Shown in pieces: positions 54,631 through 61,927 of a stretch of 64,000 bases of DNA. The notes under the pieces were generated by a model. That model was not told the DNA's origin and made no database searches. It saw nothing but the letters and a program-made list of their open reading frames with translations. The DNA lies in NCBI GenBank assembly GCA_937138395.1, contig CAKZPB010000078.1:38007-102006 (forward strand), written 5' to 3'. The DNA is from an uncultured Pseudomonadota bacterium. Lineage in GTDB: Bacteria; Pseudomonadota; Gammaproteobacteria; Xanthomonadales; Wenzhouxiangellaceae. How positions within the stretch are numbered: position 1 is the first letter of the stretch; every line of letters starts with the position of its first letter. The translations under genes and the position numbers were made by a program.

Positions 54631-54995
54631 CCGCGGAAAAACCCGTTCCCGAAAGCCAGGATGATCGTTATAAAAAAATTTGGGCAGTCGTGTCCAGCAT
54701 TCCAGAGGGCTGTGTATTGAATTATGGAGAAGTCGCCCGTCTGGCCGGCATGCCAGGACGGGCCCGCATGGTGGGTCGCGCAATCGGGCGCGCACCGAAG
54801 AAGCTGAAGCTGCCCTGGTTTCGGGTCGTCAATGCCCAGGGTGGCATCAGTTTCAAGAAGGGTAGCGCACCCTATACCCGTCAGCGAAAACTGCTCGAAT
54901 CAGAGGGCGTGGAATTCGACCAGGACACGATCGATTTGCAGCGATTCAGTCCAGAGCAGGCGGTCGACCGCCTGCTCTGGGGGCCTGATGGATAG
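54627..54995 (+). CDS. Alkyltransferase-like protein (ATL), MGMT fold without active Cys
   Basis: The 122-residue product has the O6-alkylguanine alkyltransferase DNA-binding region (IPEGCVLNYGEVARLAG, ARMVGRAIGRAP). The reactive PCHRV motif is replaced by PWFRV (residues about 71-75). ATL proteins carry PWHRV or PAHRV and flag alkylated DNA for nucleotide-excision repair; here the His is also replaced, by Phe. Co-transcribed with trmJ (4-nt overlap). Confidence 0.85.
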   Translation: MTAEKPVPESQDDRYKKIWAVVSSIPEGCVLNYGEVARLAGMPGRARMVGRAIGRAPKKLKLPWFRVVNAQGGISFKKGSAPYTRQRKLLESEGVEFDQDTIDLQRFSPEQAVDRLLWGPDG

Positions 54996-55844
54996 TCAGG
55001 CAGTCGAATCGTCGTTGGCATCCTGATTCAGCTTCAGAATATGCATATCGCGCTGCGGGTAGGGGATTGAGCAGCCGGCCTCTTCAAGCTCGATTTTCAG
55101 CTGGGTCAGCAGATCCGATCGCGTTGTCCAGTAGTCCGGGCTCTTGACCCAGGGCCGCACCGCAAAATCGACGCTCGACTCACCCAATTCCAACAGCATG
55201 ATGACCGGGGCGGGATCGTCCAGGACGGCGTCATGTGCCTCGATTACGCGCGCGATGACTTCGCGTGCGAGTTTCAGGTCATCGTTGTAGGACACGCCGA
55301 TGACCAGATCCACACGCCGGGTGTCGTGCGCGCTGAAGTTGGTGATGGGCTCAGAGGTGATCAAGCCATTCGGAATGATCACTTTACGATTATCGACCGT
55401 GTTCAATACCGTCGTAAAGATGTTGACCTCATCGACGCTGCCGGAAACATCGGCAACCTCGACAAAATCGCCTTTCAGGAATGGCCGGAATACGATCAGC
55501 ATGACGCCGGAGGCGAAGTTGCTCAACGAACCCTGCAGGGCCAGACCCACCGCCAGACCGGCTGCACCAAGAACTGCAACGAACGGCGCAATCGGCACGC
55601 CAAGCTGGGACAAAGAAGCCACGATCACCATGATCAGCAGCACTGCATACAGAATGACCGCGATGAAATTCGATACGATCGGTGGAACATCACGCTTTTT
55701 CATAATGCGCGTTACAAAACCGACCACAGCTTTGGCCACCCAGCGGCCGAAAATGAAGATCAGCAGCGCCGCAACAATTTTCCAGCCCCAGCTCAACATC
55801 AGCTGGGTGTCGAGATTGGTCAGATATTCAGTGATTGCTTCCAT
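54996..55844 (-). CDS. Small-conductance mechanosensitive channel MscS
   Basis: The 282-residue product is nearly the length of E. coli MscS (286). Three spans lie at about 18-38, 62-82 and 88-108. The pore helix pattern is VLGAAGLAVGLALQGSLSNFASGVMLI, followed by FRPFLKGDFVEVADVSGSV and NGLITSEPITNFS. It releases solutes under osmotic downshock. Its stop abuts the convergent ATL gene. Confidence 0.93.
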   Translation of the reverse strand: MEAITEYLTNLDTQLMLSWGWKIVAALLIFIFGRWVAKAVVGFVTRIMKKRDVPPIVSNFIAVILYAVLLIMVIVASLSQLGVPIAPFVAVLGAAGLAVGLALQGSLSNFASGVMLIVFRPFLKGDFVEVADVSGSVDEVNIFTTVLNTVDNRKVIIPNGLITSEPITNFSAHDTRRVDLVIGVSYNDDLKLAREVIARVIEAHDAVLDDPAPVIMLLELGESSVDFAVRPWVKSPDYWTTRSDLLTQLKIELEEAGCSIPYPQRDMHILKLNQDANDDSTA

Positions 55845-55864
55845 GTTTGAATCTCCAATTGGCC

Positions 55865-56278
55865 TTAAAAATAATCGCTGCCGTCACCGGTCAGCGCTTG
55901 TTCGATTTCGTCGCCCAGGCTCGCAATGCAATGAATATGCTCATTGATGACTCCAGGCGTGAGGCTTTGATACTGCACGTTATCGCACAGCTTCAGGAAC
56001 GGGATTCCTTCTAGGTCGCCAACTGCAAGATAACCAACGCGCAGCATCAGGTTAACCCGCAAGGCTTTGACCGGATCATGCTGTGCCAGCGGCGCAACCG
56101 TGGTTTCGACCCGTAGCACTCTTTGGTCATCGGCGTCTCTCAGTTCGGCGAGAAACAGGCTTTGACGACGCTGCTCGCTGCCGGTAGTCACTTCAAGGCC
56201 CAAAACGAATTTTTCCTCATGAACCACGTTAAAGTGTGTCTTGACGTGGGCACTCAGTTCGGCAAATGTTTCAATCAT
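55865..56278 (-). CDS. Unrecognised 137-residue protein (possible YbjN-like fold)
   Basis: The product starts at ATG 56278 after GGAG. It is a small soluble protein with alternating strands and helices: MIETFAELSAHVKTHFNV, then LEVTTGSEQRRQSLFLA, LRVNLMLRVGYLAVGDLEG, and a final helix with HCIASLGDEIEQAL. The pattern recalls YbjN or type III chaperone-like folds, but no motif proves it. It lies between the 3-hydroxyacyl-CoA dehydrogenase and mscS on the same strand, so it may be in their operon. Confidence 0.55.
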   Translation of the reverse strand: MIETFAELSAHVKTHFNVVHEEKFVLGLEVTTGSEQRRQSLFLAELRDADDQRVLRVETTVAPLAQHDPVKALRVNLMLRVGYLAVGDLEGIPFLKLCDNVQYQSLTPGVINEHIHCIASLGDEIEQALTGDGSDYF

Positions 56279-56327
56279 GGTTGCTCCAGCAGCGTTCGGC
56301 TGCAATCATTTATTTGGGCTCAAGGCT

Positions 56328-57104
56328 TTATTTAGGCTCAAGACGCGCCGCGCCATCCAGCCGGATGGTGCTGCCGTTGAAATATGCGTTCTCGACAATG
56401 TGCGCACAAAGATCTGCGAATTCGTCTGGCTTGCCGAGCCGCTTTGGAAAAGGTACCGCATCACCCAAAGCCTGCTGAATGTCTTGGGGCAGTGTGTCGA
56501 TCATCGGCGTGTGAAATACACCCGGTGCAATGGTCATCACCCGGATCCCAAATCGGGTCAATTCGCGTGCCATGGGTAGCGTCATGCCCACGACACCACC
56601 TTTCGAGGCTGAATAGGCAGCCTGGCCGATCTGTCCTTCCCAGGCGGCGATCGAGGCCGTATTGATGATTACACCGCGTTCGCCGTCTGCATTGGGTTCA
56701 TTGCGCTGCATCCGCTCGGCCGCGGCTTTGGCTACGTTGAAGCTGCCGACCAGGTTGACCATGACGGTATCGCGGAAGCGGCTTAATGGCATGGCCCCTT
56801 CACGGCCCAGCACGCGGCCGCCACCTAGGATGCCGGCACAATTCACGGCTACGTTCAACCCTGACATCGACCGTTCGGCAGCGTCGATTGCGGCTGCAAC
56901 CGCATCTTCGTCGCTAACATCTACCGGATAGAACGAAACTTCGGCGCCGGATTCCCTCAATGATTCAACCGTCGTTGCTGCTTGTTCCTCATTCAGGTCA
57001 AACAGCGCGAGCCTGGCGCCACGCCGTGCAAACCCGCGCGCGACAGCATGGCCCAGCCCCGATGCGCCGCCGGTAATGACGGCGCTTAGATTATCGAAAT
57101 TCAT
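56328..57104 (-). CDS. Short-chain 3-hydroxyacyl-CoA dehydrogenase (type II, HSD17B10-like)
   Basis: The 258-residue product is an SDR: cofactor motif TGGASGLGHAVARGF, NCAGI, the catalytic triad Ser in INTASIAAWEGQIGQ and Tyr-Lys in AAYSASKGG, and APGVFHTPM. End features (GSTIRLDGAARL) match the HSD17B10-type enzymes that oxidise 2-methyl-3-hydroxybutyryl-CoA in isoleucine and fatty-acid breakdown. It is 21 nt downstream of HMG-CoA lyase on the same strand. Confidence 0.9.
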   Translation of the reverse strand: MNFDNLSAVITGGASGLGHAVARGFARRGARLALFDLNEEQAATTVESLRESGAEVSFYPVDVSDEDAVAAAIDAAERSMSGLNVAVNCAGILGGGRVLGREGAMPLSRFRDTVMVNLVGSFNVAKAAAERMQRNEPNADGERGVIINTASIAAWEGQIGQAAYSASKGGVVGMTLPMARELTRFGIRVMTIAPGVFHTPMIDTLPQDIQQALGDAVPFPKRLGKPDEFADLCAHIVENAYFNGSTIRLDGAARLEPK

Positions 57105-57125
57105 GATGTCACCATTCCCTCTTGG

Positions 57126-58031
57126 CTAATCCGCAAAATTTTTATTGTAAATGGCCGTCCCGGCTCGGCTTCCCTGGCGGCCCAGGGTGCCAGCTATCCA
57201 GCGTCCGGTCGACGCCAATGCGTCCAGATCCACACCCGTTTCCATCCCCAGCCCGTGCAGTTGATAGATTACGTCCTCAGTGGCCACATTGCCGGTTGCA
57301 CCACGCGCGTACGGGCAGCCCCCGATGCCTGCCACCGAACTGTCAACAATCCGAACACCCAGTTCCAGGCTGGTCAGGATATTGGCCAGTGCCTGGCCGT
57401 AGGTGTCATGAAAGTGAACCGCCAACTGATTATCGGGCACCAGCTCCAGGATGGCGCTGACGACCTCGCGTACTTTTCTTGCCGTACCAACACCAATCGT
57501 ATCACCAAGAGAAATTTCAGCGCAGCCGGCATCCTTCAAGGCGCCTGCGACCCGCACAATATCGCTGATGCGAACCTCGCCCTGGTAGGGGCAGCCCAAC
57601 ACGCAAGAGATATAGCCACGAACCCGCACGCCATCCTCTGCGGCTCGCTCCAGCACCGGCCGGAAGCGATCAAACGACTCGTCAATACTGCAGTTGATGT
57701 TTTTCTGGTTGAAGGCTTCAGAAGCTGCGGTAAAAACAGCGACCTCATTTGCACCGGCGGCCCGAGCGCGCTGATAGCCGCGCTCATTTGGCACCAGCAC
57801 GGGGTAGTGCACGCCAGGCATGCGGTTCAGGCCGGCCATGATCTCTTCGGCATCGGCAAGCTGGGGGACCCAGCGCGGGGATACAAAACTAGTGACTTCG
57901 ATGACCGGGATGCCGCAATCGGCCAGCTTGTGAATCAGCTTCAGTTTGGTTTCCGCCGGCACATAGCGTGACTCGTCCTGAAGCCCGTCACGTGGGCCTA
58001 CCTCAACGACTTTGACTCGATTGTCTGACAT
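57126..58031 (-). CDS. hmgL: Hydroxymethylglutaryl-CoA lyase
   Basis: The product is about 301 residues from ATG 58031. Signature motifs are EVGPRDGLQDE and SFVSPRWVPQLAD, and the C-terminal active-site segment SVAGIGGCPYARGATGNVATEDVIY has the catalytic Cys. It cleaves HMG-CoA to acetyl-CoA and acetoacetate, the last step of leucine breakdown. The isovaleryl-CoA dehydrogenase at 42 kb and the leucine dehydrogenase at 44 kb complete other steps of the same route. Confidence 0.95.
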   Translation of the reverse strand: MSDNRVKVVEVGPRDGLQDESRYVPAETKLKLIHKLADCGIPVIEVTSFVSPRWVPQLADAEEIMAGLNRMPGVHYPVLVPNERGYQRARAAGANEVAVFTAASEAFNQKNINCSIDESFDRFRPVLERAAEDGVRVRGYISCVLGCPYQGEVRISDIVRVAGALKDAGCAEISLGDTIGVGTARKVREVVSAILELVPDNQLAVHFHDTYGQALANILTSLELGVRIVDSSVAGIGGCPYARGATGNVATEDVIYQLHGLGMETGVDLDALASTGRWIAGTLGRQGSRAGTAIYNKNFAD

Positions 58032-58116
58032 TACCGGCACAGCGTTCGATCAACCGCTATTATAGTCGTCCCAATCAGGTCAGGGCTGATCTGTAAAGAC
58101 AACTGGAGTCATCGCA

Positions 58117-58833
58117 GTGAAAAGTTGCATCGTAAGCGAATTCCGTTCCTACATCGATTTGACGGACCAGGAATGCGAGTTGGTCCAGTCACTCGAACGC
58201 GATCCACGTGAATTCAGGAAAGACGAAATCATTACTGCTGAAGGCGATCCCGCCAAGACCATTTTTACTATCAGCAGCGGGTGGGTGGCGTCATGCCGGC
58301 ATCTTGCCAATGGAAATCGTCAGATTCTCGATGTGTATTTGCCGGGCCAGATTGTCGGCATGAGAAAAATCGGTTTTGAACAGTCCATGAACTCGATTGT
58401 GGCCATTGGACCTGTCGTTGCGTGCCCTTATCCAAAGAGAAACCTGATCAAGACATTTGATGATTCTCCACGCCTGACTGAGGTCGTCATGCTGATGCTG
58501 GCACAGCAGCAGTCTCTTCTGGTTGAACGCATCATGAGCCTGGGGCAACGATCGGCTGACTGTAGCCTGGCACATTTTGTACTCGAACTACGAGCGCGAC
58601 TCAAAACCAGTGATTTGAATCTGAAAACACCGCTGACTCAGGAACTGATTGCCGATACGCTCGGCGTTACATCAGTGCATATCAGCCGAACCTTGACTGA
58701 TCTTACTCAGAAGTCACTGCTGGAGTGGAGCGCGGGTACGTTTAAAATTTTGAATCTCGACGCATTGGTTGAGTTAGCAGGGTTTGATCCATCGTACCTG
58801 GAACCCGACGTCAACTGGATACGGGATCCATAA
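58117..58833 (+). CDS. Crp/Fnr family transcriptional regulator
   Basis: The 238-residue product starts at GTG (GGAG, 8 nt upstream). It has a cNMP-binding-like domain (about 10-135; IFTISSGWVASCRHLANGNRQILDVYLPGQIVG) and a C-terminal HTH with LTQELIADTLGVTSVHISRTLTDLTQKSLL. It lacks the N-terminal Cys cluster of FNR, so it is not an oxygen sensor of that kind. The cluster of small stress genes 90-3000 nt downstream is an attractive target (inference). Confidence 0.88.
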   Translation: MKSCIVSEFRSYIDLTDQECELVQSLERDPREFRKDEIITAEGDPAKTIFTISSGWVASCRHLANGNRQILDVYLPGQIVGMRKIGFEQSMNSIVAIGPVVACPYPKRNLIKTFDDSPRLTEVVMLMLAQQQSLLVERIMSLGQRSADCSLAHFVLELRARLKTSDLNLKTPLTQELIADTLGVTSVHISRTLTDLTQKSLLEWSAGTFKILNLDALVELAGFDPSYLEPDVNWIRDP

Positions 58834-58855
58834 AAAAGGCCTGCAGCTGCAGGCC
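58832..58855 (-). terminator. Terminator for the DUF1328 gene on the minus strand
   Basis: GGCCTGCAGCTGCAGGCC (58838-58855) is a perfect 18-bp palindrome. On the minus strand it is followed by a run of six T (58832-58837). It also lies directly after the Crp/Fnr stop on the plus strand. Confidence 0.7.
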
Positions 58856-58890
58856 AGTTAACTGGTTAATATAAGACGGTCTTATTGCGT

Positions 58891-59055
58891 CTAGACGCGG
58901 GGCCTTCTTCCCAGAATAAAGAAAATTACCGCAACAACAAGCCCTACTACAAACAATATCCATGCGATATTCGCAGCAGCTCCCGCAATGCCTGTAAATC
59001 CCAATACGCCGGCAATCAGCGCGACAATCAAAAATGTTAAAGCCCAACCAATCAT
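58891..59055 (-). CDS. DUF1328 (UPF0391) small membrane protein
   Basis: The 54-residue product starts at ATG 59055 after GAGGAGT. Two hydrophobic stretches form a helical hairpin: [19 protein letters not shown] and [20 protein letters not shown], with a basic end GRRPRV. UPF0391 (YtjA-like) proteins are stress-linked membrane peptides of unknown role. It is divergent from the CsbD-like gene by about 120 nt. Confidence 0.85.
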   Translation of the reverse strand: MIGWALTFLIVALIAGVLGFTGIAGAAANIAWILFVVGLVVAVIFFILGRRPRV

Positions 59056-59176
59056 ATCTAACTCCTCAGTGTGTGGAGTCGGCAATATAGGCGTAAGAAA
59101 ATTAAGCTGCTTTAACTTAGGTTATGGCCTGTGCATCAATAATACCTACACTGCTTAAAACGCCTAAGGAACAATC

Positions 59177-59380
59177 ATGAACAAAGACCAACGTGAAGGA
59201 CATATCGATGAATTCAACGCGAAAATCAAGCAGCAGTGGGGCAAGCTGACGGATGACGAAGTCAAGCAGGCAGAAGGCAATCTCGAGGAACTGTCTGCAA
59301 AAATCCAGCAGCACTATGGCGATACTAAAGAGTCCATAGCCAGGAAGCTGAATGAATTGACCGATGATCAGGAGAAGTAA
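59177..59380 (+). CDS. CsbD-like stress protein
   Basis: The 67-residue product has the CsbD motif WGKLTDDEVKQAEGN with later IQQHYGDTKESIARKL. The protein is very hydrophilic and rich in Lys/Glu/Gln. CsbD proteins are induced by general stress; the molecular role is unknown. It starts the small-protein cluster and is 1 nt upstream of the lipoprotein gene. Confidence 0.9.
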   Translation: MNKDQREGHIDEFNAKIKQQWGKLTDDEVKQAEGNLEELSAKIQQHYGDTKESIARKLNELTDDQEK

Positions 59381-59381
59381 T

Positions 59382-59582
59382 ATGAGTTATTTGACCCTTT
59401 TTTCCAAGACAGTAGTTGCTGTATTCTTTTCTTTACTGCTTTCGATCGGACTGACGGGCTGTGATACGGATGGCCCTGCTGAAGAAGCCGGTGAAGAAAT
59501 TGATCAGGCTGTCGACAATGCCGGTGATGCGCTAGAAGATGCCGCTGACGATGTAGAAGATGAGATTGATGAAAACACTTGA
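59382..59582 (+). CDS. Small acidic lipoprotein
   Basis: The 66-residue product has its own SD (GGAGAAG, 6 nt upstream). After a signal with lipobox LTGC (lipidated Cys about 26), the mature peptide is almost entirely Glu/Asp/Ala in amphipathic phrases such as GEEIDQAVDNAGDALEDAADD, ending DEIDENT. It is probably an outer-membrane or periplasmic lipoprotein, like entericidin-type stress peptides. Function unknown. Confidence 0.8.
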   Translation: MSYLTLFSKTVVAVFFSLLLSIGLTGCDTDGPAEEAGEEIDQAVDNAGDALEDAADDVEDEIDENT

Positions 59583-59650
59583 TCCGTAATCCACATTAAT
59601 CAAAACAGCACGTTATCAGAACAGCAGGTCATCACACAAGAGATCAAACT

Positions 59651-59947
59651 ATGCCAGCCAAAAAGAACCGCGAGAAAGCGTCCGAATCACCCGTTGTTGA
59701 ACAGGTTCAAGCGTCTGCGCACGAGGCAATCGACGAAATGGCACGCCGCGCAGCTCCGGCGGAACAGCAAGTTCGCGATGCGGCTGCACAGGCTCAGGGT
59801 CGTGCAAAACATACGGCCGACCAAGCGACAACCTACACTCAAGATATTGCTACCGACATCAGTGAAAAAATTCGACAAAACCCATTGGTGTCAATCGGCA
59901 TTGCCGCAGGTGCAGGCTATTTGCTGTCTTCGCTGTTGCGCAAGTAG
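59651..59947 (+). CDS. DUF883/ElaB-YqjD-like membrane-anchored protein
   Basis: The 98-residue product has a long Ala/Gln-rich helical part (QVRDAAAQAQGRAKHTADQA), then a C-terminal membrane anchor, NPLVSIGIAAGAGYLLSSLLRK, in the position of the ElaB/YqjD anchor. Family members tether to the inner membrane and bind ribosomes in stationary phase. Preceded by an AGAG site. Confidence 0.85.
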   Translation: MPAKKNREKASESPVVEQVQASAHEAIDEMARRAAPAEQQVRDAAAQAQGRAKHTADQATTYTQDIATDISEKIRQNPLVSIGIAAGAGYLLSSLLRK

Positions 59948-59983
59948 TTGCCCCCATGCAATCAGTTCAAGCTGTAGTTGATC

Positions 59984-60361
59984 ATGTCTTCCGATCAATC
60001 CATCCTCGAACATTATCGAACCGCTGCTCAGGCAGCGGCGTCTGCTTTTTCCGATGCGCTCGGCATTGTCTCGCTTGAAGCGCAAAAAGTCGCAATAAGC
60101 CTGATAGGCATGCTGGCATTGGCGCTGAGTGCTCTTGTATTTGTCATTACACTCTGGGCCATGTTGTGGGCAGCCGGTTCAGTCGCATTGTTGCAGCTCG
60201 GACTGGACTGGGTTTGGATCTTGCTTGCCAGTGCATTGGTGCAAGGTGCCCTTATCGGTTTTTGTTGCCTGTTGATCTTGAGGTTGAGTAGAAACTTTCG
60301 ATTTCCTGCGTCGCGTAAGGCACTGGCGTTGACTTCGACTCAATCGACCCGCCCAGAATGA
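59984..60361 (+). CDS. Phage-holin-like (DUF1469/YqjE-type) membrane protein
   Basis: The product is about 125 residues from ATG 59984. A short soluble part is followed by two spans (about 41-66 and 75-100), as in YqjE proteins of the yqjD-yqjE-yqjK operon. It is 36 nt after the DUF883 gene. The role is unknown; 'holin' here refers to fold, not to phage lysis. Confidence 0.8.
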   Translation: MSSDQSILEHYRTAAQAAASAFSDALGIVSLEAQKVAISLIGMLALALSALVFVITLWAMLWAAGSVALLQLGLDWVWILLASALVQGALIGFCCLLILRLSRNFRFPASRKALALTSTQSTRPE

Positions 60362-60388
60362 GTCATGCAAGCGGTTAGATGATACTGC

Positions 60389-60703
60389 GTGTTTAATCTC
60401 AAGCAAATCGACACTCGTATTGCTCAGCTTGAAGCCAGTCAGCACTACAAGTTGGAAAAGGCCGAGCTCAATCGGCTACATGCCAAGCGTCAAGTGTCCT
60501 CTGCGCTGAGTTCGCCATGGGTGCTTGGCGCTGCATTTGGTATCGGATGGCTTGCAGCCCGAATCAAATTCAGCTCGGTCGCTTCCAAGACAGCAAGTAC
60601 ATTGAAAATCAATTCGAAAAACGGTTCCTACCTGCTCGGCAAGGTGCTGATTGGGCCCCTGCTTACATTGCTGACAGCAAAGTTAAGAAATACATTAGGA
60701 TAG
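60389..60703 (+). CDS. YqjK-like small protein
   Basis: The 104-residue product starts at GTG. The N-terminus is a charged helix (LKQIDTRIAQLEASQHYKLEK), followed by a possible span around 48-60 and a hydrophobic end (LLGKVLIGPLLTLLTAK). Position after YqjE-like and DUF883-like genes supports a YqjK-type call, although sequence identity is weak. Confidence 0.65.
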   Translation: MFNLKQIDTRIAQLEASQHYKLEKAELNRLHAKRQVSSALSSPWVLGAAFGIGWLAARIKFSSVASKTASTLKINSKNGSYLLGKVLIGPLLTLLTAKLRNTLG

Positions 60704-60734
60704 CCTTGCATTAGCCATTTCGACTGGGTCGATT

Positions 60735-61901
60735 ATGCGAGCTGAATTGTCGGACCAATGCGTTTCCTCGGCCCTGGAATACTTTCTGGGCTATCCATTC
60801 ATCACTGGCAATACAGTTACCCGACTGTTGAACGGTGACCAGATTTTTTCTTCGATGCTCAATGGGATCCGCTCGGCAGAGCGTACGATCGAATTGCTCA
60901 CCTTTGTTTATTGGGAAGGTGAAATTGCGGACCAATTTGCTGATGCATTGGCAAGCCAGGCGAAGGCAGGCATTCAGGTTCGCGTAGTGCTGGATGCGGT
61001 TGGTGCACGTCAGATATCCGATGAAAACGTCCAGACGATGCTGCAGTCAGGCGTCAATCTGCAGTGGTTTCGTCCCTTGACGAGCTGGAAGATCTGGAGC
61101 CGGGAGCACCGCACTCATCGAAAAATACTCGTGGTGGACGGCACGACCGGATTCACTGGCGGTGTTGGCATCGCCGAAGAGTGGTGCGGCGATGCACGCA
61201 GCGAAAATGAATGGCGTGACACACACTTCAAGATTACGGGGCCCGCCGTTAAGGCGCTGATCGGCGGTTTTTACGGCAACTGGGCCGAAACGGGTCAACG
61301 GGTACTTAACCCGGACGATCAGCTGCCAATCAATCATGCCGTCGATGACGAATCTGTTTTGACAGTTCGAGCCACCGCTTCAACCGGTGGTTGGAGTGAT
61401 ATCAGTCTGGTTTTCGATTTGTTGATTGCAACCTGCAATGCACGTCTGTGGGTGACCACGGCTTATTTCGTTCCGAATCAGGCAACCTGCAAATTGTTGA
61501 TTGAGGCGGTTGAGCGAGGGGTCGATGTTCAGATCATGATGCCTGGTCAATATACCGATGAACGCGTTTCCCAAGTTGCCGGTGAAGACACCTTCCAACC
61601 GCTGATCGAGGCGGGCATTCGTTTGTGGAAATACGAAAAAACCATGCTCCATGTCAAATCGATCATTGCCGATGACGAAATCGCCTGCATCGGCTCTGCC
61701 AATTTCAACCAACGCTCAATCAGCAAGGATGATGAAATTGCATTGATCGTAAAGAGTCCCCAGTTGGTCAGTACGCTAGCCAACGATTTTGAGAACGATC
61801 TTGAACAATGCCGCCAAATTCAGCCTGATGATTGGAAAAAGCGCGGCCTGTTTCAGCGCATGCTCGAGTTCGCCGGCCGCATGGTGCGGCCGCATACTTA
61901 G
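60735..61901 (+). CDS. clsB: Phospholipase D/cardiolipin synthase family protein
   Basis: The 388-residue product has two HKD motifs: HRTHRKILVVDG (about 134) and LHVKSIIADDEIACIGSANF (about 305), each with the His-Lys-Asp of the PLD fold. No N-terminal membrane span is seen, as in ClsB-type enzymes. It makes cardiolipin or another phosphatidyl transfer product. Its place at the end of the small-protein cluster points to membrane remodelling under stress. The adjacent secreted-protein gene is convergent (26 nt gap). Confidence 0.88.
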   Translation: MRAELSDQCVSSALEYFLGYPFITGNTVTRLLNGDQIFSSMLNGIRSAERTIELLTFVYWEGEIADQFADALASQAKAGIQVRVVLDAVGARQISDENVQTMLQSGVNLQWFRPLTSWKIWSREHRTHRKILVVDGTTGFTGGVGIAEEWCGDARSENEWRDTHFKITGPAVKALIGGFYGNWAETGQRVLNPDDQLPINHAVDDESVLTVRATASTGGWSDISLVFDLLIATCNARLWVTTAYFVPNQATCKLLIEAVERGVDVQIMMPGQYTDERVSQVAGEDTFQPLIEAGIRLWKYEKTMLHVKSIIADDEIACIGSANFNQRSISKDDEIALIVKSPQLVSTLANDFENDLEQCRQIQPDDWKKRGLFQRMLEFAGRMVRPHT

Positions 61902-61927
61902 CAATCATCACCTGTGTTGATCGAACA

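Noticed and set aside
59978..60361. Reading the holin-like gene as part of a prophage lysis cassette
   Set aside because: No endolysin, spanin or phage genes nearby; order and neighbours match the yqjD-yqjE-yqjK stress operon.
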